A stretch of 64,000 nt of DNA from Methanolinea sp. (GCA_030055515.1 JASFYI010000002.1:343185-407184); one strand, 5' to 3'; counted from the stretch's first letter, positions 1-10,575 are shown. The notes: generated by a model not told the origin, from the letters alone. Numbers and translations: made by a program.

Positions 1-1002
1 TCATCCCCACGCACGTGGGGAACTCGTGACAAGGGATAAATATGATAGTGGAGCATACGGTTCATCCCCACGCACGTGGGGAACTCCCTTGTGCAACCCC
101 CTCCCAATACCCACATTTTGGTTCATCCCCACGCACGTGGGGAACTCTAACCTTTGAACATCGGCGTGTCGACAATACATGGTTCATCCCCACGCACGTG
201 GGGAACTCTACGTCAAGGGGATTGTCGGGACACCGAAACACGGTTCATCCCCACGCACGTGGGGAACTCGTCGTAGGTCTGTTTCTCTGTCGTTACAATC
301 TCGGTTCATCCCCACGCACGTGGGGAACTCTATTCCGTTCCCTGAGTGAAGAACATCGGAACCGGTTCATCCCCACGCACGTGGGGAACTCGTACCCCGT
401 GATGCGCCCATACTCGTCGTACTCGGTTCATCCCCACGCACGTGGGGAACTCGGGGGCGGTATAGACTCTCCAAGGGACGTTTACGGTTCATCCCCACGC
501 ACGTGGGGAACTCATAGACGTCGCAATCCGAAGCCACAGGCATAATGGTTCATCCCCACGCACGTGGGGAACTCGCCATGGTACGTAATCACGTCCTCAC
601 CATGTACGGTTCATCCCCACGCACGTGGGGAACTCATTTGTATGGATTTAATGTTACGTAATGATGTTGGTTCATCCCCACGCACGTGGGGAACTCCCGG
701 TTATGAGCATTTGCGTGTTTATCTTCATTGGTTCATCCCCACGCACGTGGGGAACTCACTAGAAGTAATGTTCCCATCCACGCGATAGACGGTTCATCCC
801 CACGCACGTGGGGAACTCGTACCCGGCTTTTCGGAGTTCCAGGGCCTTGTTGGTTCATCCCCACGCACGTGGGGAACTCTTCCCGAGTGTGAGTAGTTTT
901 GTTTCATCCATTGGTTCATCCCCACGCACGTGGGGAACTCGAGGTCACTCGACCGCGTCCACCCAGGAAAATCCGGTTCATCCCCACGCACGTGGGGAAC
1001 TC
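1..1002 (-). CRISPR. Type I-E CRISPR array, at least 17 repeats, cut by left window edge
   Basis: Seventeen copies of a 28-bp repeat are present, the first (1-25) cut by the window edge and the last at 975-1002. Starts fall at 59, 120, 181, 242, 303, 364, 425, 486, 547, 608, 669, 730, 791, 852, 913 and 975. Spacers are 33 bp except the last, which is 34. Read on the minus strand the repeat begins GAGTTCCCCACGTGCGTGGG and ends GATGAACC. That matches the classic I-E repeat with its GC hairpin, so transcription should run leftwards from the cas2 end. All full repeats look identical by eye. The spacer at 87-119 begins with the end of the type III-A repeat used elsewhere in this window. Confidence 0.98.
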
Positions 1003-1037
1003 TCTTCAATTTATATACACCAAAAAGAAGGTATATA
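1003..1037 (-). promoter_or_regulatory. Very short leader/promoter of the I-E array
   Basis: Only 35 bp separate the cas2 stop codon from the first repeat. The stretch is A+T-rich and holds two TATA-like boxes on the minus strand, at about 1030-1037 (TATATACC) and 1010-1019 (GTATATAAAT). A start site about 25 nt after the first box would fall just before the first repeat. Promoter function is inferred from sequence only. Confidence 0.5.
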
Positions 1038-2278
<1,241 letters not shown>

Positions 2279-2291
2279 CTCCCGCCGCCCT

Positions 2292-2987
2292 TCACGCGGG
2301 CTTGACCATCAGCATCCCGCAGCCGAACCCCTTCGCCGGACCAATCCCCTCCGAAAGCGCCTTCCTGAAGAGGTCGGGATCCGTGACCCGGAGCAGGCCG
2401 GTAAAGTCCACCGTGCTGATCCTCACCTCCCTGTTCTCCTTTCCCTGCCGGAACTGGAGCTGCCGGTAGCCGCCCGCGACCACGCTCCCCTCATTCACCG
2501 AAAAGCCGTGTTTCCCGGCCCTCTCCGCGAGCCACCTCACTGCCTCGGACTGGATCAGGTCTGCCATCCGGACGGGGGGAGCGCCCTCTCCCTGCGCGGC
2601 GCGGACAACGCGTTTTGCGTCCATCACGACGTCGTGCCTCTTGTGGACACGCCGGCCCTGCTCGTCCGGGGGTGTCCACCGCGTCCTCACGGGGTTTGCC
2701 CGGAGGGAGAACCAGAGCCGCTGGCCGGGGAAGAGGACGGGGTTGTACTCCTTCGTCTCCACCATCCAGATCCTCCGCGTGCAGACCGGCTTCCTCTGCG
2801 AGACCGTGTAGATCACGGGCCGGCCGCGGACCGAGTCGACCCTGTACAGGAAATCCCTCTCCCGCGTCTCCCCGTCGGAGAAGAGGTCCCAGACCATCGC
2901 GTGGATCTGGTACGGTCCCGTCGCGATCTCCCAGAACTCCGGGGAGAAAGTGGCGCCGGGCCGAATCTGGACCCTGCTGAAGTACAT
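2292..2987 (-). CDS. cas6e: crRNA-processing endonuclease Cas6e (Cse3/CasE)
   Basis: Cas6e cuts the I-E repeat hairpin and stays on the crRNA 3' end within Cascade. The protein has 231 residues and starts MYFSRVQIRP, the usual first beta strand. It has a central basic stretch (GRRVHKRHDVVMDAKR). Near the C-terminus lies the glycine-rich RNA-binding loop, GIGPAKGFGCGML, typical of RAMP proteins. An N-terminal histidine (IHAMVWDLF, about residue 29) sits where the catalytic His lies in the family. It follows cas5e by one base and precedes cas1. Confidence 0.94.
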   Translation of the reverse strand: MYFSRVQIRPGATFSPEFWEIATGPYQIHAMVWDLFSDGETRERDFLYRVDSVRGRPVIYTVSQRKPVCTRRIWMVETKEYNPVLFPGQRLWFSLRANPVRTRWTPPDEQGRRVHKRHDVVMDAKRVVRAAQGEGAPPVRMADLIQSEAVRWLAERAGKHGFSVNEGSVVAGGYRQLQFRQGKENREVRISTVDFTGLLRVTDPDLFRKALSEGIGPAKGFGCGMLMVKPA

Positions 2988-2988
2988 C

Positions 2989-3738
2989 CTACGCCTCCCC
3001 CGCGCTCCCGAGGTCGACGACCCCGTAGTGCTCCATCCGGTTCAGGAACGTCCACCTCCTCCTGCTCTCGACCGCGTCCCGCCGGACCGTCGTGTGCCGC
3101 GCCTCGATCCCCGGGGTCCCGCCGGGCTCCCAGTAGAGTGCGGCGTGCGGGGGGAACCTGAACCTGCGGAGGATCTCGGCGTGGGCCTCCTCCGCGGCAC
3201 GGACCGCGTCGAGGATCGTCTGGGCCTCGACCACCCTCGCGTGCACCGGGAGCCCCGGTGGGCACGACTTCCTCCCGAGGTACGGGACGAACCGCGGCCT
3301 GTTCAGGGCAGACGCGATCTCCTGCAGCGACCAGGGGAGATCTTCCGTTTTTGCCCACAGGCAGACGTGGACGAACGTGTCGCACCTGTACTCGCGGCGG
3401 GACTCTATCGTGTTGAGGACGTCGCGGCCAACCGAGAGTTCGTCCTTCCTCGTCCGGAAGTACCGGGCAGACTTCACGGCAGAGGCGGGCGGTGTCTGGA
3501 CCGTGTGGTAGTCCGTGACGGCAGCCCCCGGGTCCCGCACGAGGCACGCGACCCCGAGCGACCCGGAGAGACGCGCGTGGGCCTCCTCCTCGTCGCGCCG
3601 GAGACCGAGTGCTGCCCCCAGAAGCCCGATGACCGCGGACTTCGAGGGGTGGTCGGCAGAGTGCCTGTTCTCCCCGACCGCGATCTCCCCCCACGACGCC
3701 ATGGGGCCGTACAGCGAGAACACGCAGTACTGCACCAT
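2989..3738 (-). CDS. cas5e: Cascade subunit Cas5e (CasD)
   Basis: Cas5e caps the 5' handle of the crRNA in Cascade. The protein starts MVQYCVFSLYGPMASWGEIA, equivalent to the E. coli CasD start with its GPMQAWG motif. It continues with the HPSKSAVIGLLGAALGL helix and an EYRCDTFVHVCLW strand. A GTG at 3744, overlapping the cas7e stop, would add two residues. I chose the ATG at 3738 because it fits the family N-terminus. Length is about 249 residues, normal for the family. Confidence 0.93.
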   Translation of the reverse strand: MVQYCVFSLYGPMASWGEIAVGENRHSADHPSKSAVIGLLGAALGLRRDEEEAHARLSGSLGVACLVRDPGAAVTDYHTVQTPPASAVKSARYFRTRKDELSVGRDVLNTIESRREYRCDTFVHVCLWAKTEDLPWSLQEIASALNRPRFVPYLGRKSCPPGLPVHARVVEAQTILDAVRAAEEAHAEILRRFRFPPHAALYWEPGGTPGIEARHTTVRRDAVESRRRWTFLNRMEHYGVVDLGSAGEA

Positions 3739-3740
3739 AC

Positions 3741-4832
3741 TCACTTCGCCACGAATGCGAGGACGGAATCCAGCGTCCCCTCGCCCGTGACCGCGTTGAA
3801 CCTGGCCGCGTCGTCACAGCACTTCCCGTACACCCTCTCGATCTTTGTCCGGGTATCCTCAAGCGCGTGGATTGCGCTGGAGAGGAGGTCTTCTCCCCTC
3901 ACCGGCTTGACGAATGCGACAGCGAGCGACCGTGGCTGCTGCGAACCCCTCTCGGCGAGCAAGTACGACGCGTACGCCCGGGACGCGAACGATGCCTGTT
4001 TTCCTGCCGGCGCGACCTTCGCGCAGGCCTCCGTGAGCGCGGCGATCGCCCGGGAGGCAAGCGCCGTGTCCCCCCCGAGGTTCTCGACGAGGAGGTCCCG
4101 GTCGATGCAGATGTAGATGTAGTACAGCCCCGCCGCGAACTCGAGGACACCGATGTGGGCAGACCCGGTCTCGGACCCGAGCCGGTTGAGGTCGTCGACG
4201 GCCGTGAAGTAATCGTCCTCCACGACGACGTCGTGCACGGTGATCGCGTGGGAGACCTGGACGGCGGCCTCGGTGTTGAACTCGGGCGAGGCTGCGAGCA
4301 TCCTCCCGAACATCGCGATGTCCACCGCCGCGTGCGTCTTCCGCAGGAGCTCAAGGTCACTATCCTCCGGTCCCTTCCCCGAGGCAGCGCACCTCTCGAG
4401 GAGGGCATCGATCGCGGAGATCTCCTCGGGGGAATAGTGGACGATCTGCTCGGTCTTCAGGTCCTTCTCCCTCCCCGCGACCTTGCCGAACCGCTCGGCT
4501 ATCTTCTTTGCCCACTCGAGCGCGTTCCTCTCGGCGACGGGCTTCCTCGACGGCGGCGTCTCCTTCCCGGAGAGGACATCTTTCAGGGTCCGCCCCGAGA
4601 CGAGGGCCTCGACGATCTTGTTGCCCATCTCCCGCGTCCTGATCCCGATGTGCCCGGCGAGCGCAGACTGGAAGAGTTCCGACTGCCTCCACGCGCGCTT
4701 GAGGCTCTGGGACGAGATGCGGAGCCTCTGGGTGTTTCCGAGGATCGCGGTCTTCGGCCTGCCGAGATCGTCCCTGTTTAAGTTCGATGGCGGATACGAT
4801 GCGAGTATGTGCAGCTGGATGAATTCGGTCAT
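3741..4832 (-). CDS. cas7e: Cascade backbone subunit Cas7e (CasC/Cse4)
   Basis: Six copies of Cas7e form the crRNA-binding backbone of Cascade. The 363-residue protein begins MTEFIQLHILASYPPSNLNR and has RISSQSLKRAWRQSELF, the signature of the Cse4/CasC family. Later blocks AMFGRMLAASPEFNTEAAVQ and YYIYICIDRDLLVENLGG also match the family. It follows cse2 by 11 bases and overlaps cas5e slightly. Confidence 0.95.
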   Translation of the reverse strand: MTEFIQLHILASYPPSNLNRDDLGRPKTAILGNTQRLRISSQSLKRAWRQSELFQSALAGHIGIRTREMGNKIVEALVSGRTLKDVLSGKETPPSRKPVAERNALEWAKKIAERFGKVAGREKDLKTEQIVHYSPEEISAIDALLERCAASGKGPEDSDLELLRKTHAAVDIAMFGRMLAASPEFNTEAAVQVSHAITVHDVVVEDDYFTAVDDLNRLGSETGSAHIGVLEFAAGLYYIYICIDRDLLVENLGGDTALASRAIAALTEACAKVAPAGKQASFASRAYASYLLAERGSQQPRSLAVAFVKPVRGEDLLSSAIHALEDTRTKIERVYGKCCDDAARFNAVTGEGTLDSVLAFVAK

Positions 4833-4843
4833 GGATTATCACC

Positions 4844-5344
4844 TCACGCGATTTTCTCAAAGTATTCGAACGTCCATTTCTTCCTCGTCTCGGGGGTCCA
4901 CCAGTAGAGACCCTGGGCGAGGTCCGTGATGTTCACGATTCCGTCGAGGATCCGGACTGCCCTGATCGCCTCCCTGTAGAGGAGCTCGGGATCCCGGATC
5001 GAGATGAACCTCCGGAACCGGAGTTCGCTCATCAGGGGAGCATCCCTCCCCGGCGGTATCCTCGCGAGCTGTGCAGCGAAGGACCCGGACCCGTCGTTCT
5101 CCCGCACGTGGGAGAGGACTCCCGCGACGGTGCAGAGCGACCGGTCGTTCACCTCCCCGAGGGGGAGAAGCGCCTTGCGCAGGCGGTGGTACGCGGGGAC
5201 GAAGGCGACGTCCTCGGTGGTCTTGCAGCGCCGGAGGTCAGCCCTCTCGCCGCGGTTCTGGTCTAGTGTCCCCCACCATTCGAGGAGGATCTCGGATACG
5301 CGGGGATTCGTGAACTGGAGCCATCTTCTCTGTTCGGACATCAT
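4844..5344 (-). CDS. cse2: Cascade small subunit Cse2 (CasB, Cas11e)
   Basis: Cse2 stabilises the R-loop in Cascade as a dimer of an all-helical protein. The 166-residue product has the expected size, with the typical LEWWGTLDQNRGERADLRRC segment and FVPAYHRL nearby. Its ATG overlaps the cas8e TGA (ATGATG at 5344), so translation is probably coupled. Identification rests on the motif and on position between cas8e and cas7e. Confidence 0.92.
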   Translation of the reverse strand: MMSEQRRWLQFTNPRVSEILLEWWGTLDQNRGERADLRRCKTTEDVAFVPAYHRLRKALLPLGEVNDRSLCTVAGVLSHVRENDGSGSFAAQLARIPPGRDAPLMSELRFRRFISIRDPELLYREAIRAVRILDGIVNITDLAQGLYWWTPETRKKWTFEYFEKIA

Positions 5345-6981
5345 GTCTCTGCCTCACGTGGTAATGCGAGAATCTTCGCGATATTCTTGGCCCCGGGCGC
5401 GACCATCATCGCGAGGCGTTTGCGCGCGCCCGCGACGGCCTTCGGCCTGTTCGAGTCGATGTAGTCGAACTGGGCGTAGAAGTCGTAGAGGGAGAGTACG
5501 GTTCTCCTCACGTCCTTCACCCAGCCGACCTTCACGGGCTCGACGGGTTCTCCGGCCTCGAGTGCATCCTTGATCCTCCCGAGAGTCCGGTAGAAGAGCG
5601 GTTCGGTCTCTGACCAGAACCTCGCCCTCACGGTGGGGATATTCTTGGGTGCACTGTCCGGGACCTGCGGCCTGCCCTGCTTTCCGTCCCCCTGCTCGGT
5701 CGCGTAGAGGGCTTCCCTGACCGCATGGTGGAGGACATCGCTCACGTACTGGGCAGCGCGGACGATCTGCGCCGTGCTCGATTCGTAACTCTCCCTGATT
5801 CCTTTGCTCACCAAGACGAGCGGCATGGTGCTGTCGTACCAGCAGCGGGCCTTCACCTTCTCGAAATCGTACCCGAATGCCCAGATGCGGGGATTCCTGG
5901 GAAGGAGGCCCCAGACGAGCCCCCCGACGCGGTGGAACCTCTGGATCACGCGGGCGATCTCGCGCCCCTCTTCAGGGTCGTTCTGGACGATCCCGAGCCA
6001 GTGGCGGTACGTGATCCCCTCCGGGCTGAGGTGGACGGGCAGCATCGCGTCGCTCTTCTTGTCTCTCCGGTACGGCGTGAGGACATGACGCCAGCTCTCA
6101 TCGTACTGGATCCCGTATGGCTTTGTCCTGTACGCCCCGATCCCCGTATCGGTCTCCTCGCCGCAGACGTCGCAGTTTGCTCTCTGTGTCTTCTCCGTGT
6201 CGAGTAGGATCCTCCGGCCCATCCCCCAGAACATCTGGAGCTGGCTCGCGTTCGAGATCCCCGTCTTCTGCCCGCGCCTTTCTCTCTCGCTCGTCCTTAT
6301 CGGTCCCATCCAGGGGAATATATCGTGGATCTCCTCTTTCCGGTCGGACTTCAGTCCGAGGAAGAACTCGTCTTCCGGGAGCACGTTCAGCCACACCGTC
6401 TCCCCGAGGGTTCCCCCGAGGACGAGTGTCGTCAGCGGCCCCCCGCCGCGGAGGCCGGTCATGTGCCCTTTCCCACCCTGCGGGCCGTTTATCTGGAGCG
6501 TCATGAGGGCCAGCGCGGCGCACGCGGGGCAGAGGTTCTTCACGGACCCCCTCTTGTTGAACAAGTCCCGGTTCTCTCTCAGGGTATTGTCCCCCGGCAT
6601 CCCGATGACGAGGGACTCGATGGGAATCTTCTCTCCGTCGGCGCAGGTTGGGTCCTGCATGAACCGCAGCCCCTCTCCCCCGAGGTTGAAGGCATGGGCA
6701 ACGGACGCGAACGCTCCCCTCACGCGGGAGGGGTCCGGGGGTTCTTCGAGTGCCTCTGTCCACTCGGCGTCGTCACGGGGCGGCATCGTCGTCTGGACAA
6801 GGCCAATAAGGAACTGGACGATCGATCCTTGGAAATCGGGGCGGACAGTTGCGAGCGATGCAGGCCCAAGGTCATCCCAGTGCTCAAAGACCTGCCACGG
6901 CGCGAGCGTGAGCCGCTCCCCTTTCTCTGTGAGGCAGGGGATCCACGGGTCTTCGACGAGGTTGAGTAATCTGTCAGGAAT
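5341..6981 (-). CDS. cas8e: Cascade large subunit Cas8e (Cse1/CasA), apparent ATT start
   Basis: Cas8e recognises the PAM and recruits Cas3. From an ATT at 6979-6981 the product has 546 residues and begins IPDRLLNLVEDPWIPCLTEK, the conserved Cse1 N-terminus. The first in-frame ATG (6786) would remove 65 residues including this block. No ATG, GTG or TTG lies between it and the in-frame stop at 6988-6990. GGAGGTGATCC at 6985-6995 stands 9 nt before the ATT, an ideal ribosome-binding site. The fingers domain (GGKGHMTGLRGGGPLTTLVL) and a CPACAALALM zinc-type stretch are present. ATT initiation is an inference; a sequencing error is the alternative. Confidence 0.88.
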   Translation of the reverse strand: MPDRLLNLVEDPWIPCLTEKGERLTLAPWQVFEHWDDLGPASLATVRPDFQGSIVQFLIGLVQTTMPPRDDAEWTEALEEPPDPSRVRGAFASVAHAFNLGGEGLRFMQDPTCADGEKIPIESLVIGMPGDNTLRENRDLFNKRGSVKNLCPACAALALMTLQINGPQGGKGHMTGLRGGGPLTTLVLGGTLGETVWLNVLPEDEFFLGLKSDRKEEIHDIFPWMGPIRTSERERRGQKTGISNASQLQMFWGMGRRILLDTEKTQRANCDVCGEETDTGIGAYRTKPYGIQYDESWRHVLTPYRRDKKSDAMLPVHLSPEGITYRHWLGIVQNDPEEGREIARVIQRFHRVGGLVWGLLPRNPRIWAFGYDFEKVKARCWYDSTMPLVLVSKGIRESYESSTAQIVRAAQYVSDVLHHAVREALYATEQGDGKQGRPQVPDSAPKNIPTVRARFWSETEPLFYRTLGRIKDALEAGEPVEPVKVGWVKDVRRTVLSLYDFYAQFDYIDSNRPKAVAGARKRLAMMVAPGAKNIAKILALPREAET

Positions 6982-6984
6982 GGT

Positions 6985-6995
6985 GGATCACCTCC
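6985..6995 (-). promoter_or_regulatory. Extended Shine-Dalgarno site of cas8e
   Basis: Read on the minus strand the site is GGAGGTGATCC, complementary to the 3' end of archaeal 16S rRNA. It is followed by ACC and then the ATT codon taken as the cas8e start. It decides the start because no standard start codon exists near it in frame. Confidence 0.7.
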
Positions 6996-7055
6996 GGGTG
7001 ACCTGCCACGTGTCTCCCGAGGAGGACATCTCCCCGGGGAGGTCCTCTCTCCATC

Positions 7056-9737
7056 TCACGATTCATCGATGAGTAATCCCTCCTCTCTCGTGTACTGAAT
7101 GCGGAGTTGCTTCCCGTCATTCCGCGGGAATGTGTTCTCCCAGTGGTTGTCTGAACGCTGCACGAGGGGCACGAGGATGCACCCCCTCCCCTTGTCCCGC
7201 ATGGTTGCCCGTGCGGATTCTATGAGTTCTCCCAATTCTCTCACATCACCGATCCCTCCACCGATCTCTGCGCGGCGGACCGATACCTGGCTCATCTCCC
7301 ACGAGTACTCGCCCGCATCGAAGAGCGGCCTGACCGTCTCCCCCTCCCGGTCGACGGTGCCGAGCCTGAGGGTCACCTGCGGTTCGGCGAGGCGCGTGGG
7401 AACGTCCTCGTCGTCGGGCCACGGGGACGTGTCCCGGGTGTAACCCCGGGTGAAATTGATCACGTTCGTCATCGCCACCCCGCGGTCCCTCGCCTCGCGG
7501 TCGAATTCCCTGTCCCTCGCCGCGAGCGCCGCCGGGATGCGACTGTCTGCGCCCACCCCGTAGACACCCTCGACGAGCTCCCGGGCCTCCCCCGGGATCC
7601 GTATCGCACCCTTCTCCCGGAGGATCCTCATGGTGAGCCAGAGCTCGCCGTGCTTTGCGTAGACACGCGCGGCGGCCGGGAATTTCGACGCGTACCAGTC
7701 CGGCCCCGGGTTCTCGTCCCACGGCGGGGCGTGGATCCCGAGGACCGGTTTCCCCCTCTCCCCCCTCGGGTGCCGGTGGAGCCTCCCCGACCTCTGGATC
7801 ACGAGGTCGATCGGGGCGAGATCCGTCACCATCACATCAAAGTCGATGTCGAGCGACTGTTCGACGACCTGCGTCGCGACGAGGATCCTCCCGGACCTCT
7901 CCCCCGGCGTGCTCTCCTTGCCGAAAAGGCGGAGGACTTCGTTCTCCACCTCGAGCCTGTGGCCGAGGATGTACCGCGCGTGGAAGAGGTGCGTCCGAAA
8001 GGGATCCGCGCCGCGGTTCGCGAGCGCCCTGTACGCCCCGATCGCGTCCCGGACGGTGTTCCGGATCCAGCAGGCGCACCTCCCCGATTGCGCGGCGGAG
8101 AGGAGGTGGGCGATGACATCCTCCTCGTCCTCGGAGAATACGACGGGGACCTCCCTTTCTGTCCCGGGCCTTGCCCGTAGCGGGATCTCCTCGCAGCCGT
8201 CGCGCGAGACGTGCGTGACGAGCGGGTACGGGCCCGGTTCCCGCGCTGTGCACGGGATCCCCGCACCGTCGCAGAATGCCCGCACGAGCTCGTTGCGCGT
8301 GGATACGGGCAGAGTCGCCGAGAGGAGGATGGTGCTCCCCCCGATGCGGGCGTGGTCAGAGACGAGGTTTCGCAAGAACTCGTTCACGTACGGGTCGTAG
8401 GCGTGGACCTCGTCGACGACGAGGACATTCCGCCAGAGCCCAAAGAGGCGGAGGGACTGGTGCCGCCGGGGGAGGACCGCGGCGAGGGCCTGGTCCACCG
8501 TCCCGACCCCAAGTGCCGCGAGGAGCGCCTTCTTCCGGTTGTCCGCGAGCCAGAGCGAGACGTCCTCCTCGTCTCTCTCCCCTGTGACGCCCTCTGTCCC
8601 GGCATGCGCCCGGAGGTACAGGGGCAGGAGTTGCCGGGCGCTGTGGGCGAGGATGACGGGGACAACCCTCCCGCCCGCAAAGAACCTCCCCCTCACGTCC
8701 CGTATCCTCCCGTACATCGCGTTCGAGGTTGCCATCGTGGGGAGGGCAAAGTAGAGCCCGTGGCCGCAGCCGTCGGCGGCGAGGTGGTGCGCGAGCGTGA
8801 TTGCGGCCTCCGTCTTCCCGCTCCCGGTCGTGTCCTCGATGATGTAGAGGTGGGGGCCCGGGCCGGGTCGCGCCCGGGAGGCGTACTCCTGCAGGTCGGA
8901 GGGCGTGTACCGGCCGGTTGCAAAGGCCGGGAAGAGGTGGCCGATGTCCCGTTCCCCCGCGGGAGGGAGCGGGAGGACCGAGAGGCGCCAAAGAGCCTTT
9001 TCCGCCCGGGTAAGCGCAGTCTCCACCCAGTACTGCCCGAGGGGAACCCTCCCTGACAAGAAGGGGAAGAGCTCGTGGTTGGACGCGATCCAGTCGGCGA
9101 GGACACAGAGACCGGCGAGCGGCCACGAGAATACCCTCACCGAGTCCGTTCTCGCTCTCTCCCCGAGGATCCTCAGGAGGTACCCGTCCACGGAGAAGAG
9201 GCCGGCCACCCGCGAGACGAACTCGCCCGCGCACCGGAGGTCGTCCGCGGAAAAAAGGTTGCTCGCATCTTCCGGCCCCGGCGGTCTCCCGTGGTGGCCG
9301 ATCACCGCGGAAAAGAGGGGTGAGAGGGCGAGGTTGAGGGCACGGAGGGTCTTTTTCTCCTCTCCCGGCAGGAGCCTGCAGAGGAAGGCATCGCGGGAGA
9401 TGTGACGTTCCCACATCCAGCTGCCGATCGTGTCGTGGCCGACATCCCTGCGCGCCCCCGCATCCCTCCCCCGCAGGAGACGGAAGAGCGCGGGGACTTT
9501 ACTCTGGAAGTTTTCAGAGAACTTCCCGATGTCGTGGAGGGAGAGGAGGAAGGCGATGGTATCCGGGACCCGTGCTGCCTCGATCCCGAGGAGATTTGCG
9601 GTCCTCTGGCAGAGGAGTTCGTCGTGGCGGAGGTACGCGTGCCCGACGGCCGCGACGTCGAGGCAGTGGTAGGGCAGGAGGTGCCACGCGGAGAGATCGC
9701 GCGCGGCCTTGCCCCAGTACGCGTAGATTCCCTCCAT
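7056..9737 (-). CDS. cas3: CRISPR helicase-nuclease Cas3 (I-E)
   Basis: Cas3 is the HD nuclease-SF2 helicase that degrades DNA marked by Cascade. From the ATG at 9737 it has 893 residues. The N-terminal HD nuclease shows a first histidine (PYHCLD, about residue 24), LSLHDIGKF (H68, D69) and IGHHGRPP near 150. The helicase shows TGSGKT (304-309), DEVH (442-445), LLSATLP (about 474-480) and the motif V/VI stretch QVVEQSLDIDFD followed by IQRSGRLHR. A GTG at 9746 would add three residues. The ATG has a GGTGA site 5 nt upstream. The gap to cas8e is about 75 bases. Confidence 0.96.
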   Translation of the reverse strand: MEGIYAYWGKAARDLSAWHLLPYHCLDVAAVGHAYLRHDELLCQRTANLLGIEAARVPDTIAFLLSLHDIGKFSENFQSKVPALFRLLRGRDAGARRDVGHDTIGSWMWERHISRDAFLCRLLPGEEKKTLRALNLALSPLFSAVIGHHGRPPGPEDASNLFSADDLRCAGEFVSRVAGLFSVDGYLLRILGERARTDSVRVFSWPLAGLCVLADWIASNHELFPFLSGRVPLGQYWVETALTRAEKALWRLSVLPLPPAGERDIGHLFPAFATGRYTPSDLQEYASRARPGPGPHLYIIEDTTGSGKTEAAITLAHHLAADGCGHGLYFALPTMATSNAMYGRIRDVRGRFFAGGRVVPVILAHSARQLLPLYLRAHAGTEGVTGERDEEDVSLWLADNRKKALLAALGVGTVDQALAAVLPRRHQSLRLFGLWRNVLVVDEVHAYDPYVNEFLRNLVSDHARIGGSTILLSATLPVSTRNELVRAFCDGAGIPCTAREPGPYPLVTHVSRDGCEEIPLRARPGTEREVPVVFSEDEEDVIAHLLSAAQSGRCACWIRNTVRDAIGAYRALANRGADPFRTHLFHARYILGHRLEVENEVLRLFGKESTPGERSGRILVATQVVEQSLDIDFDVMVTDLAPIDLVIQRSGRLHRHPRGERGKPVLGIHAPPWDENPGPDWYASKFPAAARVYAKHGELWLTMRILREKGAIRIPGEARELVEGVYGVGADSRIPAALAARDREFDREARDRGVAMTNVINFTRGYTRDTSPWPDDEDVPTRLAEPQVTLRLGTVDREGETVRPLFDAGEYSWEMSQVSVRRAEIGGGIGDVRELGELIESARATMRDKGRGCILVPLVQRSDNHWENTFPRNDGKQLRIQYTREEGLLIDES

Positions 9738-9778
9738 CCCGGTCACCTGTCGAAGGGGAACCCGGCAGGCCGGGATTC

Positions 9779-9790
9779 TCTATATAAAAC
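9779..9790 (-). promoter_or_regulatory. Probable TATA box for cas3 and the I-E operon
   Basis: Minus-strand GTTTTATATAG lies about 45 nt upstream of the cas3 ATG in an otherwise G+C-rich genome. That would put a start site near 9760. The gap between cas3 and the CARF-HTH gene upstream is 133 bases and A+T-rich. Confidence 0.45.
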
Positions 9791-9870
9791 CGATTCAATT
9801 CTATATGCAAACATGAATACATCCCTCATGTAAGGATTTAAAATTGGCAAGTATATACACGGCACCCCCC

Positions 9871-10575
9871 TCACCCCCCCGCCGCGCACACCTTCGCAAA
9901 GAGCCTCCCGAGGGGCGAGAGCGAGAGCACGACCTGCTTTCCCGCCTTCTCCCTCGTCACGAGGCCGAGCTCCTCGATCCTCTTCACGTGGTGCGAGACC
10001 CTGCTGCGCTCCCGGGCCATCTCCTCCGCCGACTCCCCCGCCCGCGGGTTCACCCTCGCGACGACCTCCTCGAACGTTTCGCTCCCGCCCGCGATCGCCG
10101 CGAGGACCTCGGCCTGGTCCTTCCGCGGGAACTGGACCGGGATCCGGGGAAGCTCGATGATCTCCTCGACGCCGACCTCGCGGTCCTCCTCGTCGTACCG
10201 GGGGATCGAGGTGATCATCGGCGAGCCCGTGATGCAGCCCGCGATGTACGCCGCGATCGCGAACGTCCGGAGCGAGCCGCTCATGTTCAGGATGCACCGT
10301 GCCCCCGCCCTCTTCTCCTTGAGGATCATGTCCACGAGCTGGGACGCGGCGCGGACCACGTCGCGCTTGTCCACGGTCGCCATCGAGACCGCGTAGAGCG
10401 GCGCAAGCTCGGCCTTCACGCGGGAGGCGACGTTGCGCGAGATCCGCTCCCCGCTCGTGTCGTCCTCCCCGAGGACGAGGATGACCCGTTCGACCGGGTA
10501 CTTCCGCAGGCTCCTTATGGACTCCATCAGACGCTCCTTGTGGTGGCCGACGAAGACGATGTGGGTGTACGTCAT
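9871..10575 (-). CDS. csa3: CARF-HTH transcription regulator, Csa3-like
   Basis: This 234-residue protein joins an N-terminal CARF (Rossmann-like) sensor to a C-terminal winged helix. The CARF part begins THIVFVGHHKERL and carries the ligand-loop signature LNMSGSLRTFAIAAYIAG (about 96-113). The wHTH part includes SRVSHHVKRIEELGLVTREK (about 190-209). Csa3 proteins bind cyclic oligoadenylate and control cas genes. Here the gene lies just upstream of, and in line with, the I-E operon and is divergent from the 11-16 kb cluster. It could therefore tie type III signalling to both. Csa3 is better known with type I-A systems. Confidence 0.85.
   Translation of the reverse strand: MTYTHIVFVGHHKERLMESIRSLRKYPVERVILVLGEDDTSGERISRNVASRVKAELAPLYAVSMATVDKRDVVRAASQLVDMILKEKRAGARCILNMSGSLRTFAIAAYIAGCITGSPMITSIPRYDEEDREVGVEEIIELPRIPVQFPRKDQAEVLAAIAGGSETFEEVVARVNPRAGESAEEMARERSRVSHHVKRIEELGLVTREKAGKQVVLSLSPLGRLFAKVCAAGG

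Noticed and set aside
6786..6786. ATG at 6784-6786 as the start of cas8e
   Set aside because: It would remove 65 residues that match the conserved Cse1 N-terminus and lies far from the strong ribosome site.
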